The notes: generated by a model not told the origin, from the letters alone. A DNA stretch of 38,086 bases from JAVWHX01 sp036639875 (GCA_036639875.1 JAVWHX010000015.1:1-38086); one strand, 5' to 3'. Counted from the first letter of the stretch, positions 7,162 through 14,502 are shown. A program made the numbers and translations.

Positions 7162-7950
7162 ATGAATATGATAAAAAGAGAATGGTTAGGTTATCGTAAA
7201 CAAACGATTTACTGGATCATTGGTATGGTTGCACTTGTTCTTATTGCTTTCTTTAAAGTTGGAAGTATGACAACTGCGCCAGGGGGAGTGGAAGAAATGT
7301 TGAACTCATTACCTCCAATGTTACAAGCATTCTTTGGAGCAGGGGCACTAGATTATACAACGGGTGTAGGAAGTTATAGTATGATTCATTTATATTTTGT
7401 TATTGCATTGGCTTTTCATAGTGTTATTTTGGGTTCGAATATCTTTTCAAAAGAAGAGCTTGATAAGACTTATGAATTCTTATATGTAAAGGGAGTAAAA
7501 AGATGGATTATACTATGTCATAAGGTGATTGCTGGAGTGACTATCTTATTATTGATTAATATTGTTTGTTTGGTTTCAGTTTTCTTAGCTTCAATGATGA
7601 TGAATCTTTCTTTCTCATTATCAGGAATGATACCATTTATGGTCTCGTTATTTATTGTTCAATTGTTTTTCTTTGCTTTTGGTTTACTTACAAGTCTTAC
7701 CCTTAAGAATTCTCAAAAAGCTGCTATGATTGGTTGTGCAGTTATTCTTGTGATGTTTATGGTAAGTATGTATATGAAGTTAGGTGGAAGTATAGATTTT
7801 ATTGATCGATTATCATTGTTTCATTATGCTGATACATCATATATAAAAGCTCATAACTATGGTGGAATAAGTACTCTAATAATTATCTTGATTTCTTTGG
7901 GGATGTTTGGAACTAGTGGTTTTCTTCATGAACACAGAGATTTATTATAA
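7162..7950 (+). CDS. ABC-2 type transporter permease (second)
   Basis: 262-aa permease, related in layout to the one before it: MNMIKREWLGYRKQTIYWIIG start, a Gly/Met-rich external segment (GGVEEMLNSLPPMLQAFFG), and the coupling motif KEELDKTYEFLYVKGVKR matching the KEMSLKTADFLYTKPISH motif of its neighbour. Six hydrophobic segments are visible. AGGAGG precedes the ATG with good spacing. It ends in a strong terminator, so the transporter is a three-gene operon. Confidence 0.87.
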   Translation: MNMIKREWLGYRKQTIYWIIGMVALVLIAFFKVGSMTTAPGGVEEMLNSLPPMLQAFFGAGALDYTTGVGSYSMIHLYFVIALAFHSVILGSNIFSKEELDKTYEFLYVKGVKRWIILCHKVIAGVTILLLINIVCLVSVFLASMMMNLSFSLSGMIPFMVSLFIVQLFFFAFGLLTSLTLKNSQKAAMIGCAVILVMFMVSMYMKLGGSIDFIDRLSLFHYADTSYIKAHNYGGISTLIIILISLGMFGTSGFLHEHRDLL

Positions 7951-7954
7951 AGCG

Positions 7955-7987
7955 CATGTGAAGTCTTATTGATTTCACATGTTTTTT
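7955..7987 (+). terminator. Intrinsic terminator of the ABC transporter operon
   Basis: CATGTGAA and TTCACATG form an 8-bp stem with an 11-base loop, followed by six T. Confidence 0.85.
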
Positions 7988-7998
7988 AAATTTATATA

Positions 7999-8042
7999 TT
8001 GACGTTTATCGATGTATGGAATATAATCATATCGAAAGATAT
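7999..8042 (+). promoter_or_regulatory. arsR promoter and ArsR-type operator
   Basis: TTGACG (7999-8004), exactly 17 bases, TATAAT (8022-8027). The dyad ATATC-GAAA-GATAT (8029-8042) lies just downstream, over the expected transcription start. Its half sites recur in the dyad at 8383-8402, so both are probably bound by the ArsR protein encoded next. Confidence 0.75.
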
Positions 8043-8059
8043 AGATATGAGGTAAAAGT

Positions 8060-8359
8060 ATGAAGAGTAATTATGAAGATGATGCTAAAGTATTTAAAGC
8101 ATTTTGTGATCCGAATCGTTTACAAATTTTAAATATATTAAAATCTGGTGAACATTGTGCATGTAAGTTGTTGGAAATACTAGATGTGAGTCAATCAACT
8201 CTATCTCATCATATGAAAATATTAACCGATGCAAAAATAGTCAATGTTCGTAAAGATGGAAAATGGTCACATTATTCATTATCTAAAGAAGGATTAGAAT
8301 ATGCTGTTATATATCTTCAACAATTAACAGTAATTGAAAATAAAGAATGCTGTCATTAA
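8060..8359 (+). CDS. arsR: ArsR/SmtB-family metal(loid)-responsive repressor
   Basis: 99-aa winged-helix repressor. The start of the domain is AKVFKAFCDPNRLQILNILKSGEHCACKLLEIL, followed by the recognition helix VSQSTLSHHMKILTDA and the wing KDGKWSHYSL. The CAC pair in helix alpha-3 matches the As(III)/Sb(III) sensing CxC of ArsR proteins, and a C-terminal CCH could add ligands. It leads an operon with an ArsP-type permease, a thioredoxin-like protein and arsenate reductase, so it most likely derepresses on arsenite. Symbol given on motif plus context. Confidence 0.9.
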   Translation: MKSNYEDDAKVFKAFCDPNRLQILNILKSGEHCACKLLEILDVSQSTLSHHMKILTDAKIVNVRKDGKWSHYSLSKEGLEYAVIYLQQLTVIENKECCH

Positions 8360-8368
8360 TGACAGCAT
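8347..8368. repeat. 22-bp perfect palindrome at the end of arsR
   Basis: ATGCTGTCATTAATGACAGCAT is self-complementary and spans the arsR stop codon. It has no T-run, so it could be an mRNA processing or stabilising hairpin or a partial attenuator that sets the ratio of repressor to permease. Confidence 0.6.
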
Positions 8369-8382
8369 AACTTAAAATAAAT

Positions 8383-8402
8383 ATATCGATAACTTTCGAT
8401 AT
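8383..8402. promoter_or_regulatory. Second ArsR-type operator before the permease gene
   Basis: ATATCGA-TAACTT-TCGATAT is a perfect 7-bp dyad directly before the AAGGAGG of the permease gene. It shares ATATCGA with the dyad at the arsR promoter. Confidence 0.55.
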
Positions 8403-8415
8403 AAGGAGGTGTTTT

Positions 8416-9420
8416 ATGGAGAGTATAGGGTTATTTATTCAAAATCAAATATTAGGAATGAAATGGTTAAATGAACTTATTGGTTTTTTACTTAATAGTT
8501 TAGGACTGGATGTTAATCAAAGAATTGGAGGTGTTTTACAGTTCTTTATTTATGATGTAATAAAGATATTTATATTGTTGATGGTATTGATTTATTTGAT
8601 ATCTTATATTCAAAGTTATTTTCCTCCGGAAAGAAGTAAGAAGATATTAGGAAGATTTGATGGCATTGGAGCAAACGTTATAGGAGCACTTTTAGGAACT
8701 GTAACACCGTTTTGTAGTTGTTCATCGATACCTATATTTATGGGGTTTACAAGTGCAGGATTACCATTAGGAGTCACCTTTTCCTTTTTGATTTCTTCAC
8801 CAATGGTTGATTTAGGTTCTTTGGTTTTACTTATGAGTGTATTTGGATGGAAAATTGCTGTAGCATATGTTATTGTTGGATTAGTAATAGCTGTTGTTGG
8901 AGGTACTTTGATAGAAAAACTTCATATGGAAGACCAAATTGCTGATTTTATAAAACAAGCAAGAAGTGTAGATATAGATGCAGCTGTATTAACTTCTAAA
9001 GAGCGAAGAGATTATGCAAAAGAACAAGTGATTGAAACAATTAAGAAGGTTGCTATTTATATATTTATAGGAGTAGGGATTGGTGCTATTATTCATAATC
9101 TTATACCAGCAGAATGGATTGAATCAATTCTAGGTGGGGATAATTTTTATTCAGTTCCTTTAGCAACTATAGTTGGGATTCCAATGTATGCAGATATTTT
9201 TGGAACTATACCTGTTGCTGAAAGCTTGCTTATAAAAGGTGCTGGGCTTGGTACGATTTTAGCATTTATGATGGCTGTTACAACTTTATCATTACCTTCA
9301 ATGATTATGTTATCAAAAGCAATGAAAAGAAAACTTATGATTATCTTTGTAACGATCGTTACTATTGGTATTATGTTTGTTGGTTTTATGTTTAATTCAT
9401 TTTCATTTTTATTATTTTAA
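8416..9420 (+). CDS. ArsP/DUF318-type permease (organoarsenical or arsenite export)
   Basis: 334-aa polytopic membrane protein of the DUF318/ArsP permease family. The hallmark TPFCSCSSIP (residues 97-106) is present, with the paired LGVTFSFLISSPMVDLGSL segment and the second-half GIPMYADIFGTIPVAESLL repeat. Members with this motif include ArsP, which exports trivalent organoarsenicals, and others linked to arsenite. A hydrophilic loop (about residues 175-200) separates the two halves. AAGGAGG lies 7 bases before the ATG. Presence of ArsR upstream and ArsC downstream supports an arsenic role, though the exact substrate is open. Confidence 0.88.
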   Translation: MESIGLFIQNQILGMKWLNELIGFLLNSLGLDVNQRIGGVLQFFIYDVIKIFILLMVLIYLISYIQSYFPPERSKKILGRFDGIGANVIGALLGTVTPFCSCSSIPIFMGFTSAGLPLGVTFSFLISSPMVDLGSLVLLMSVFGWKIAVAYVIVGLVIAVVGGTLIEKLHMEDQIADFIKQARSVDIDAAVLTSKERRDYAKEQVIETIKKVAIYIFIGVGIGAIIHNLIPAEWIESILGGDNFYSVPLATIVGIPMYADIFGTIPVAESLLIKGAGLGTILAFMMAVTTLSLPSMIMLSKAMKRKLMIIFVTIVTIGIMFVGFMFNSFSFLLF

Positions 9421-9433
9421 AAGGAGAAAAAAT

Positions 9434-9694
9434 ATGGCAAATGTAATTGATTTTAATATGATGGTAGCAATTAATGAATTATTAAAAAGCAATGGAATTG
9501 AATATTCTATTCATGCAGTGGGTGGATGTACATGTGCAGGTCTTCAACTTAGACAAGATGGTAAAGATTATCCTGTTGATAAGATTATAAAGCTTATGAA
9601 TGAATATTTAGGGAGCAAATGGATGAAAGTTATACCTAAAGATAGTGATCCATTATTATTAGATATTGTTTCTAAATTCCCACACGAAGGTTAA
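9434..9694 (+). CDS. Unknown 86-aa CxC protein in the arsenic operon
   Basis: Not recognised. An upstream in-frame start inside the permease gene is rejected because AAGGAG lies 8 bases before the ATG at 9434. The small soluble protein has one notable motif, GGCTCAG (Cys32 and Cys34), followed by QLRQDGKDYPVDKI and a C-terminal part with DPLLLDIVSKFP. A CxC pair could bind As(III) or another soft metal, so a chaperone or accessory role between permease and reductase is possible. That is inference from motif and position only. Confidence 0.75.
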   Translation: MANVIDFNMMVAINELLKSNGIEYSIHAVGGCTCAGLQLRQDGKDYPVDKIIKLMNEYLGSKWMKVIPKDSDPLLLDIVSKFPHEG

Positions 9695-9708
9695 TGAAGG
9701 AGAAGAAA

Positions 9709-10050
9709 ATGATGAGATTATTTAAAAAACCAGAAAAGAAAAGTTGTTGTGAAGGAAAGTGCAATGATGAATCAATGCAAGAATCATTAAATAAACAAAG
9801 TCAAGGAGCAAGAATTAAAGTCTTAGGTTCAGGTTGTGCTAAGTGTATGACTTTAGAAGAAAATACCAAACTAGCATTAAATGAACTTGGACAAATGCAA
9901 GTTGTAGATCATGTTACTGATTTTAGTGATATAGCAAGTTATGGTGTTATGTCTACACCAGCTCTTGTTGTTGATGGAGTAGTTGTATCATTTGGTAAAG
10001 TTCTAAGTAAAGATGAAGTTATTCATATTTTAAATAAAGTAGGATTTTAA
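9709..10050 (+). CDS. Thioredoxin-fold redox protein (small redox-active disulfide protein type)
   Basis: 113-aa protein. Residues 36-113 match the Thioredoxin_3 / TM0996-like fold: IKVLGSGCAKCMTLEENTK with the redox CAKC at 43-46, then the cis-Pro segment VMSTPALVVDGVVVSFGKVLS. An added N-terminal tail has a second cysteine cluster (KSCCEGKC, residues 12-18) that may bind metal(loid). The ATG at 9709 has AAGGAG 6 bases upstream; an earlier in-frame ATG at 9694 has no such site. It is a likely electron donor for the ArsC encoded next, since this ArsC class is thioredoxin-coupled. Confidence 0.87.
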   Translation: MMRLFKKPEKKSCCEGKCNDESMQESLNKQSQGARIKVLGSGCAKCMTLEENTKLALNELGQMQVVDHVTDFSDIASYGVMSTPALVVDGVVVSFGKVLSKDEVIHILNKVGF

Positions 10051-10051
10051 T

Positions 10052-10450
10052 GTGAAAAAGAAGATAGCTTTTGTTTGTGTTCATAATTCATGTCGTTCTC
10101 AAATGGCTGAAGCATTGGGTAAGAAGTTCTTATCAGAGTCTTATGAATGTTATTCATGTGGAACAGTATTGAAACCACAAATTAATCAAGATGCAGTTAG
10201 ACTTATGAAAGAACTTTATGATATTGATATGGAATTAGAACAACACAGTAAACTTTATCAAGATATCCCTACACCTGATATCGTTATTTCAATGGGGTGT
10301 GATGTTGGATGTCCTTATATTGGAAAAGAGTTTGATGATAACTGGCAACTAGAAGACCCAACTGGCAAAGATGATGAATTTTTCAAAATTATTATCAACA
10401 AAATTCAAGATCATGTTTTAAGTTTAAAAGATAAAAAGTATCATTCTTAA
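10052..10450 (+). CDS. arsC: Arsenate reductase, thioredoxin-coupled (low-MW phosphatase fold)
   Basis: 132-aa enzyme reducing arsenate to arsenite for export. The P-loop CVHNSCR (Cys9 to Arg15, CX5R) is the nucleophile loop, and the GCDVGC pair corresponds to the two resolving cysteines of the family. The DPTGKDDEFFK segment supplies the catalytic Asp. A GTG start at 10052 is required, as the nearby ATG is out of frame; AGGA lies upstream. A plain LMW tyrosine phosphatase is less likely because of the two extra cysteines and the ars context. It ends the operon. Confidence 0.88.
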   Translation: MKKKIAFVCVHNSCRSQMAEALGKKFLSESYECYSCGTVLKPQINQDAVRLMKELYDIDMELEQHSKLYQDIPTPDIVISMGCDVGCPYIGKEFDDNWQLEDPTGKDDEFFKIIINKIQDHVLSLKDKKYHS

Positions 10451-10475
10451 CCATTTTGGTTGAAATGATACTTTT
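10434..10475. terminator. Bidirectional terminator between arsC and merR
   Basis: AAAAGTATCATT and AATGATACTTTT form a perfect 12-bp stem, with an inner AACCATTTTGGTT dyad. It lies between convergent genes and carries T/A runs on both sides. Confidence 0.8.
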
Positions 10476-10483
10476 CTATTATC

Positions 10484-10882
10484 TTAATCTTTAAGCTTAA
10501 TTAAATTGCTTGTATATTTTATCTTACCATCTAAAACATCATTATAAAAAGTTTGCTTGTTATCAATAAAATCAATACACTCATAGATTTCTTCTACTTT
10601 TCTTAATAAAGATTCTTTTGTCTGATCAAGCATAACTTTTCTTTCAGGAATAGAATCAGGTCCTTGCATACAATAATTCATATATTGTTTCATTTCCTTT
10701 ATCCCCATTCCACATTTTCTTAAACATTGTAATCCTTTTAACCATGCAATATTCTTTTCATCAAAATCTCTATAATTATTCTTATCTCTTTTAACATTAG
10801 GAACAAGACCTTCATTACAATAAAACTTTAATGTTTCATATGTCATTCCAACTTCATTACAAACTTCTTTCATTGTACACAT
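10484..10882 (-). CDS. MerR-family transcriptional regulator
   Basis: 132-aa regulator. The N-terminal MerR helix-turn-helix and wing are clear: MKEVCNEVGMTYETLKFYCNEGLVPNVKRDKNNYRDF, followed by the dimerisation coiled coil (about residues 80-115). Several cysteines occur (CNEG, CLRKCG, YCMQG, YECID), but no defined metal site is visible, so it is more like the AdhR/aldehyde or redox-responsive branch. It is divergent from a flavodoxin-fold oxidoreductase, and the shared region holds a promoter with the 19-base spacer and dyad typical of MerR activation. Confidence 0.9.
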   Translation of the reverse strand: MCTMKEVCNEVGMTYETLKFYCNEGLVPNVKRDKNNYRDFDEKNIAWLKGLQCLRKCGMGIKEMKQYMNYCMQGPDSIPERKVMLDQTKESLLRKVEEIYECIDFIDNKQTFYNDVLDGKIKYTSNLIKLKD

Positions 10883-10914
10883 AAAATATTTCTCCTTTTT
10901 TTTAGCAAAAGTGC

Positions 10915-10945
10915 TTGACTGGTAGTTACTACCGGGAACTATAAT
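10915..10945 (+). promoter_or_regulatory. MerR-type promoter with 19-base spacer and operator dyad
   Basis: TTGACT (10915-10920), 19 bases, TATAAT (10940-10945). The spacer contains the perfect dyad GGTAG-TTA-CTACC (10921-10933). Over-long spacers with a central dyad are the hallmark of promoters that MerR proteins activate by DNA distortion. Confidence 0.85.
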
Positions 10946-10990
10946 AATATTGTAATATAAAAAGATAAAGAAAGCAATGAGGAGGATATA

Positions 10991-11614
10991 ATGAAAGTCT
11001 TATTAATTAATGGAAGTCCTAATTTAAAAGGTTGTACATTTACTGCCTTGGAAGAAGTTGCAACAACTTTAAACAAAGAAGGTATTGAAACAGAAATTAT
11101 TCATGTGGGTAATAAAGATATACGTGGATGTATCGGTTGTAGAAAATGTAAGACAATTGGACAATGTGTATTCAATGATTACGTCAATGAAATAGCACCT
11201 AAGTTTAAAGAAAGTGATGGAATTATTATTGGCTCACCAGTTTACTATGCGTCTGCGAACGGAACATTAATTTCATTTATTGATCGTTTATTCTATAGTA
11301 TAACAACAGATAAAACAATGAAAGCTGGAGCGGCAGTTGTAAGTTGTCGTCGTGGTGGAGCAAGTGCTACATTCGATGAAATCAACAAGTATTTTACAAT
11401 TTCAGGAATGCCTGTTGTATCTAGTCAATATTGGAATAGTGTACATGGAAACACACCTGATGAGGTAAGACAAGATCAAGAAGGTATGCAAATTATGAGA
11501 ACTTTAGGAAAGAATATGGCATTTCTTTTAAAGAGTATTGAATTAGGGAAAAAAGAATATGGAATACCTGAAAAAGAAGAACATATCTATACAAACTTTA
11601 TTAGACAACAATAG
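10991..11614 (+). CDS. NAD(P)H-dependent flavodoxin-fold oxidoreductase
   Basis: 207-aa flavoprotein of the FMN reductase / iron-sulfur flavoprotein-like group. The FMN phosphate loop is INGSPNLKGCTF (residues 6-17), and a Cys cluster RGCIGCRKCKTIGQC (about 45-59) follows. GSPVYYASANGTLISFIDR is the usual flavin-side segment. The Cys cluster could hold a metal or Fe-S cluster or be redox active; this cannot be settled here. It is transcribed from the MerR-type promoter and ends at its own terminator, so it is probably an inducible detoxification reductase. Confidence 0.88.
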   Translation: MKVLLINGSPNLKGCTFTALEEVATTLNKEGIETEIIHVGNKDIRGCIGCRKCKTIGQCVFNDYVNEIAPKFKESDGIIIGSPVYYASANGTLISFIDRLFYSITTDKTMKAGAAVVSCRRGGASATFDEINKYFTISGMPVVSSQYWNSVHGNTPDEVRQDQEGMQIMRTLGKNMAFLLKSIELGKKEYGIPEKEEHIYTNFIRQQ

Positions 11615-11632
11615 AAATATTGTTGTTTTTTT
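11606..11632 (+). terminator. Intrinsic terminator of the oxidoreductase gene
   Basis: CAACAATA and TATTGTTG form an 8-bp stem with a GAAA loop and seven T. The stop codon is inside the stem. Confidence 0.85.
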
Positions 11633-11648
11633 AATATTTATTTAATAT

Positions 11649-11700
11649 TTGACAATAAAATTTTATTGAGTTATCGTAAGAATAGAGATACCGGTAACTC
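11649..11700 (+). promoter_or_regulatory. Promoter with inverted repeat before the Cys-rich protein gene
   Basis: TTGACA (11649-11654) is followed after 17 bases by TATCGT (11672-11677). GAGTTATCG (11668-11676) and CGGTAACTC (11692-11700) form a 9-bp dyad with one mismatch, covering the -10. This looks like a repressor operator; the regulator is unknown. Confidence 0.5.
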
Positions 11701-11728
11701 AAAAAAAGAATAACAGAGGAGAGTAAAA

Positions 11729-12181
11729 ATGTGTAAAGAATGTTATAGTGATAATTCAAGAATAACCCCCTTATTAAAACCTTTAGAATGTTTATATAAT
11801 CATACTCAATATATATGTGGAACATGTGGACGTTATATATGTATTGAACATGATCCTAAACGTGGTTTACAAAGATGGAACTTCCCATTTCAATCATTAT
11901 CTATCGCAAAACTTTATTTGAGAACTGCTGATTATACACTAAAGGTAGCTTGCGGTATTTATGAAATCAAAGATATGAATGGACGTATTTCTTATAAGAT
12001 CTTTAAAGATAACCAAGACTTAATTATTTACTTAAATAAACATAAAAACAAAACATGTGAACAAATGCAACCACTATTTTCAATGAATACTTATCAAGAT
12101 TTTCCTCATACTCAAGTAAGAAAACTTACTAAAGATGAGATAAATCAATATATGTTAGAAAGAAAAAATGCCAAGGATTAA
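11729..12181 (+). CDS. Unknown Cys-rich (probable zinc-binding) protein, 150 aa
   Basis: Not recognised. The N-terminal 45 residues contain CKEC (2-5), CGTCGRYIC (about 30-38) and EHD, which together could form a treble-clef-like or zinc ribbon site. The rest is a soluble mixed domain (TADYTLKVACGIYEIKDMNGR) ending in a Lys-rich tail. The ribosome binding site GAGGAGAG is good. It converges on the LexA-like gene with a 4-base overlap and lies behind its own operator-like dyad, so it is likely an independently regulated gene. No function can be assigned. Confidence 0.7.
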   Translation: MCKECYSDNSRITPLLKPLECLYNHTQYICGTCGRYICIEHDPKRGLQRWNFPFQSLSIAKLYLRTADYTLKVACGIYEIKDMNGRISYKIFKDNQDLIIYLNKHKNKTCEQMQPLFSMNTYQDFPHTQVRKLTKDEINQYMLERKNAKD

Positions 12182-12771
12182 ACATAATTCTTGGCATAAA
12201 TAACTTTCCCTATCACTCTTATAGGAAGTTCTTGAACTTCTTCATTTGTAAAAACCCTATCTTCAATAGATGGATGACTTGCGATTAAAGTAATGCCATC
12301 TTTTTTTTGTTTAAATTCTTTAATAGTAACTTCATCCCCAATTGCAATAACTGCAATATCACCATTACATACAGTTGAACACTTCTTAACATAGACAAGA
12401 CCACCATCTCTAATTCCAGCACCAATCATGGAATCACCAGAGACCTGTAAAAAGAAATCTCCTTGATTATATTCTTCTAAAGTAATATTCTCTTCACCCA
12501 TATAATTATCATCTAAGAACATATCATAACCAGCTTTTGCCATCCCTAAAATAGGTTTCTTTAAAGTAATAGCAGTTCCATTTAATAATGCATTCACATC
12601 ACATTTTAAGACATGACTCATTTTATCAATAGTCTCTTGTTGAACAGTTTTTACAGTTCCATTCAACCATCTTCCTACAGTTGTATGAGTGACATTAAAC
12701 TGTTCAGCAATTTCTTTATTCGTGAGATTATATTTGTTTTTATATTCTTTAACAAGCTGTTTAATATCCAT
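12178..12771 (-). CDS. LexA-like XRE-family repressor with S24 autocleavage domain
   Basis: 197-aa two-domain repressor. Residues 1-60 are an XRE helix-turn-helix (YNLTNKEIAEQFNVTHTTVGRWLNG). The C-terminal S24 peptidase domain has Ala80-Gly81 as the probable self-cleavage bond, SGDSMIG with Ser114 and TIKEF with Lys151; the Ser-Lys distance (37) equals that of E. coli LexA. The start at 12771 is chosen because AGGTG lies 6 bases upstream; longer forms lack this. Unlike LexA it uses an XRE rather than a winged-helix head, as in phage CI-like and ImmR/HdiR-type regulators. It is divergent from a Y-family polymerase operon and probably represses it until DNA damage. Confidence 0.9.
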   Translation of the reverse strand: MDIKQLVKEYKNKYNLTNKEIAEQFNVTHTTVGRWLNGTVKTVQQETIDKMSHVLKCDVNALLNGTAITLKKPILGMAKAGYDMFLDDNYMGEENITLEEYNQGDFFLQVSGDSMIGAGIRDGGLVYVKKCSTVCNGDIAVIAIGDEVTIKEFKQKKDGITLIASHPSIEDRVFTNEEVQELPIRVIGKVIYAKNYV

Positions 12772-12842
12772 GATCATCACCTCATAAAAATTATACATAC
12801 TTTTCCTTGATATATAAAGCATTTTTTACAAAATATATACAT

Positions 12843-12886
12843 ATGTGCATAATTATGTTGATTATGCACATTGAACAATTTATAAT
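12843..12886 (+). promoter_or_regulatory. Promoter of the polymerase operon with repressor operator
   Basis: TTGATT (12858-12863), 17 bases, TATAAT (12881-12886). A perfect 10-bp dyad ATGTGCATAA (12843-12852) and TTATGCACAT (12862-12871), 9 bases apart, covers the -35. This is the likely binding site of the divergent LexA-like repressor. Confidence 0.8.
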
Positions 12887-12908
12887 AGAAATGCAAGGAG
12901 TGAGAAGA

Positions 12909-14165
12909 ATGAATAAAGTTTATATGTGTATTGATTTAAAAACATTTTTTGCATCAGTGGAGTGTGTGGAAAGAAATTATGATCCGTTTTCAGTCAACTT
13001 GGTTGTTGCTGATGAGACAAGAGGAGATGGGGCTATTTGTTTAGCAGTTTCTCCTAAGATGAAAGCGCAAGGGGTTCCAGGGCGTTGTCGCATTCGTGAT
13101 ATACCAAAGCATATTCAATATGAAATAGCATTACCAAGAATGAAAAAGTATATGGAATATTCATCAAATATTTATTCTATATATTTAAAATATATTTCTA
13201 AAGATGATATCCATGTTTATTCCATAGATGAGGTTTTTATGGATGTCACACACTATTTAAGTTTATATCAAATGAATGTTAAACAGCTTGCTCAAATGAT
13301 TTTGGATGATATTTATAAAGTGACTGGAATTACAGCTACTGTAGGAATTGGAACAAATCTTTATTTATGTAAAGTCGCCTTAGATATTACAGCGAAACAT
13401 TGTTCTGATAATATGGGAATATTAACAGAGGAGATTTATCAGAAAAGATTATGGAATCATCAACCATTAACTGACTTTTGGCAAGTTGGTAAGGGAATTG
13501 CAAATCGACTTATGAAACATGGAATATATGATATGGATGGCGTTGCTCATTGTGATGAGAAAGTTTTATATAAAGAGTTTGGGATTAATGCAGAATATTT
13601 AATTGATCATGCATGGGGAAGGGAACCTACAACGATTGCAGATATTAAGAGATATAAACCTAAACATAATTCAATGTCACATGGTCAAGTCCTCTTTGAA
13701 GATTATCAGTATGAAGATGCTTTGCTTGTTATGAAGGAAATGGTAGAGTTAAAATCTTTGGATTTGGTTGAACATCATTTGGTTACAAATCTTATTTCTT
13801 TACATATAGGTTATTCTCAAAGAGAAGTTAAAAGTACAGGCGGATCAATGAAATTAACTGTTAATACAAATTCAAGTCATTTCTTGATTCAAGAATTTAT
13901 TACTTTATTTAAACGAACAACATGTAGAAATCAACCAATTAGAAGAATTAATATTTCTTTTGGAGGAGTAGTTGATGAAATATATGAATCTTATGATTTG
14001 TTTACTGATTATCAAGCGATTGAAGAAGAACGTAAAGTGATGCAAGCGATTGTGGAGATTAGAAATAAGTATGGGAAAAACAAGATTTTAAAAGGTATGA
14101 ATTTTTATGATAAAGCAACAACGAGAAAACGTAATAAATTAGTAGGTGGTCATAATGCAGAATAA
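12909..14165 (+). CDS. Y-family DNA polymerase (UvrX/UmuC-like)
   Basis: 418-aa translesion polymerase. The first catalytic segment is CIDLKTFFASVECVERNYDP, and the second catalytic motif is YSIDEVFMDVT, with the invariant Asp-Glu pair. Helix-hairpin-helix-like sequence (VGKGIANRLMKHGIYDM) follows the palm, and the little-finger domain fills the C-terminal third. The ATG at 12909 has AAGGAG 8 bases upstream and lies after the promoter; the longer reading starts before the promoter and is rejected. A YolD-like gene overlaps its end, as in UvrX-YolD pairs. Expected to bypass DNA lesions at the cost of fidelity. Confidence 0.93.
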   Translation: MNKVYMCIDLKTFFASVECVERNYDPFSVNLVVADETRGDGAICLAVSPKMKAQGVPGRCRIRDIPKHIQYEIALPRMKKYMEYSSNIYSIYLKYISKDDIHVYSIDEVFMDVTHYLSLYQMNVKQLAQMILDDIYKVTGITATVGIGTNLYLCKVALDITAKHCSDNMGILTEEIYQKRLWNHQPLTDFWQVGKGIANRLMKHGIYDMDGVAHCDEKVLYKEFGINAEYLIDHAWGREPTTIADIKRYKPKHNSMSHGQVLFEDYQYEDALLVMKEMVELKSLDLVEHHLVTNLISLHIGYSQREVKSTGGSMKLTVNTNSSHFLIQEFITLFKRTTCRNQPIRRINISFGGVVDEIYESYDLFTDYQAIEEERKVMQAIVEIRNKYGKNKILKGMNFYDKATTRKRNKLVGGHNAE

Positions 14166-14502
14166 GCAAGATAAATCAGAACGAGCAAAAATATTCTTAT
14201 CATTTGATGCTTTAAAAGGATTTAGAGAGTATTTAAAGTGTAAGGAAAGAATTGTTGTAGATAAGAAACTTTTGTCTCAAGATAGGTGCTATGAATTAGA
14301 TTGGCAGATACATCAAGTTGAAGTTGGCAAGATGATTAAAATCGTATATTATGATAAAGAAGAATATGTTTCAAAAGAGGGTATGGTTACAAAACTAGAT
14401 TTAGAATTAGGGAAAATAAGGATTGTAGATCAGGTTATTAATGTAAAGGATATTATTGAAATACAAGGAGAGAATGATGATATTAATACTTTGTTTAGAT
14501 AA
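14155..14502 (+). CDS. YolD-like family protein
   Basis: 115-aa small protein of the YolD-like type, which typically accompanies UvrX/Y-family polymerases and is often proposed as a UmuD-like partner. Features are KIFLSFDALKGFREYLK in the first third and a C-terminal beta-rich domain (MIKIVYYDKEEYVSKEGMVTKLDLELGKIRI) ending in INVKDIIEI, the usual closing strand and helix. The start ATG at 14155 overlaps the polymerase end by 11 bases, with AGGTGG upstream; an upstream GTG at 14146 is less likely. Confidence 0.85.
   Translation: MQNKQDKSERAKIFLSFDALKGFREYLKCKERIVVDKKLLSQDRCYELDWQIHQVEVGKMIKIVYYDKEEYVSKEGMVTKLDLELGKIRIVDQVINVKDIIEIQGENDDINTLFR

Noticed and set aside
12613..12810. Plus-strand frame antisense to the LexA-like gene
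   Set aside because: The opposite strand encodes a protein with clear catalytic and helix-turn-helix motifs.
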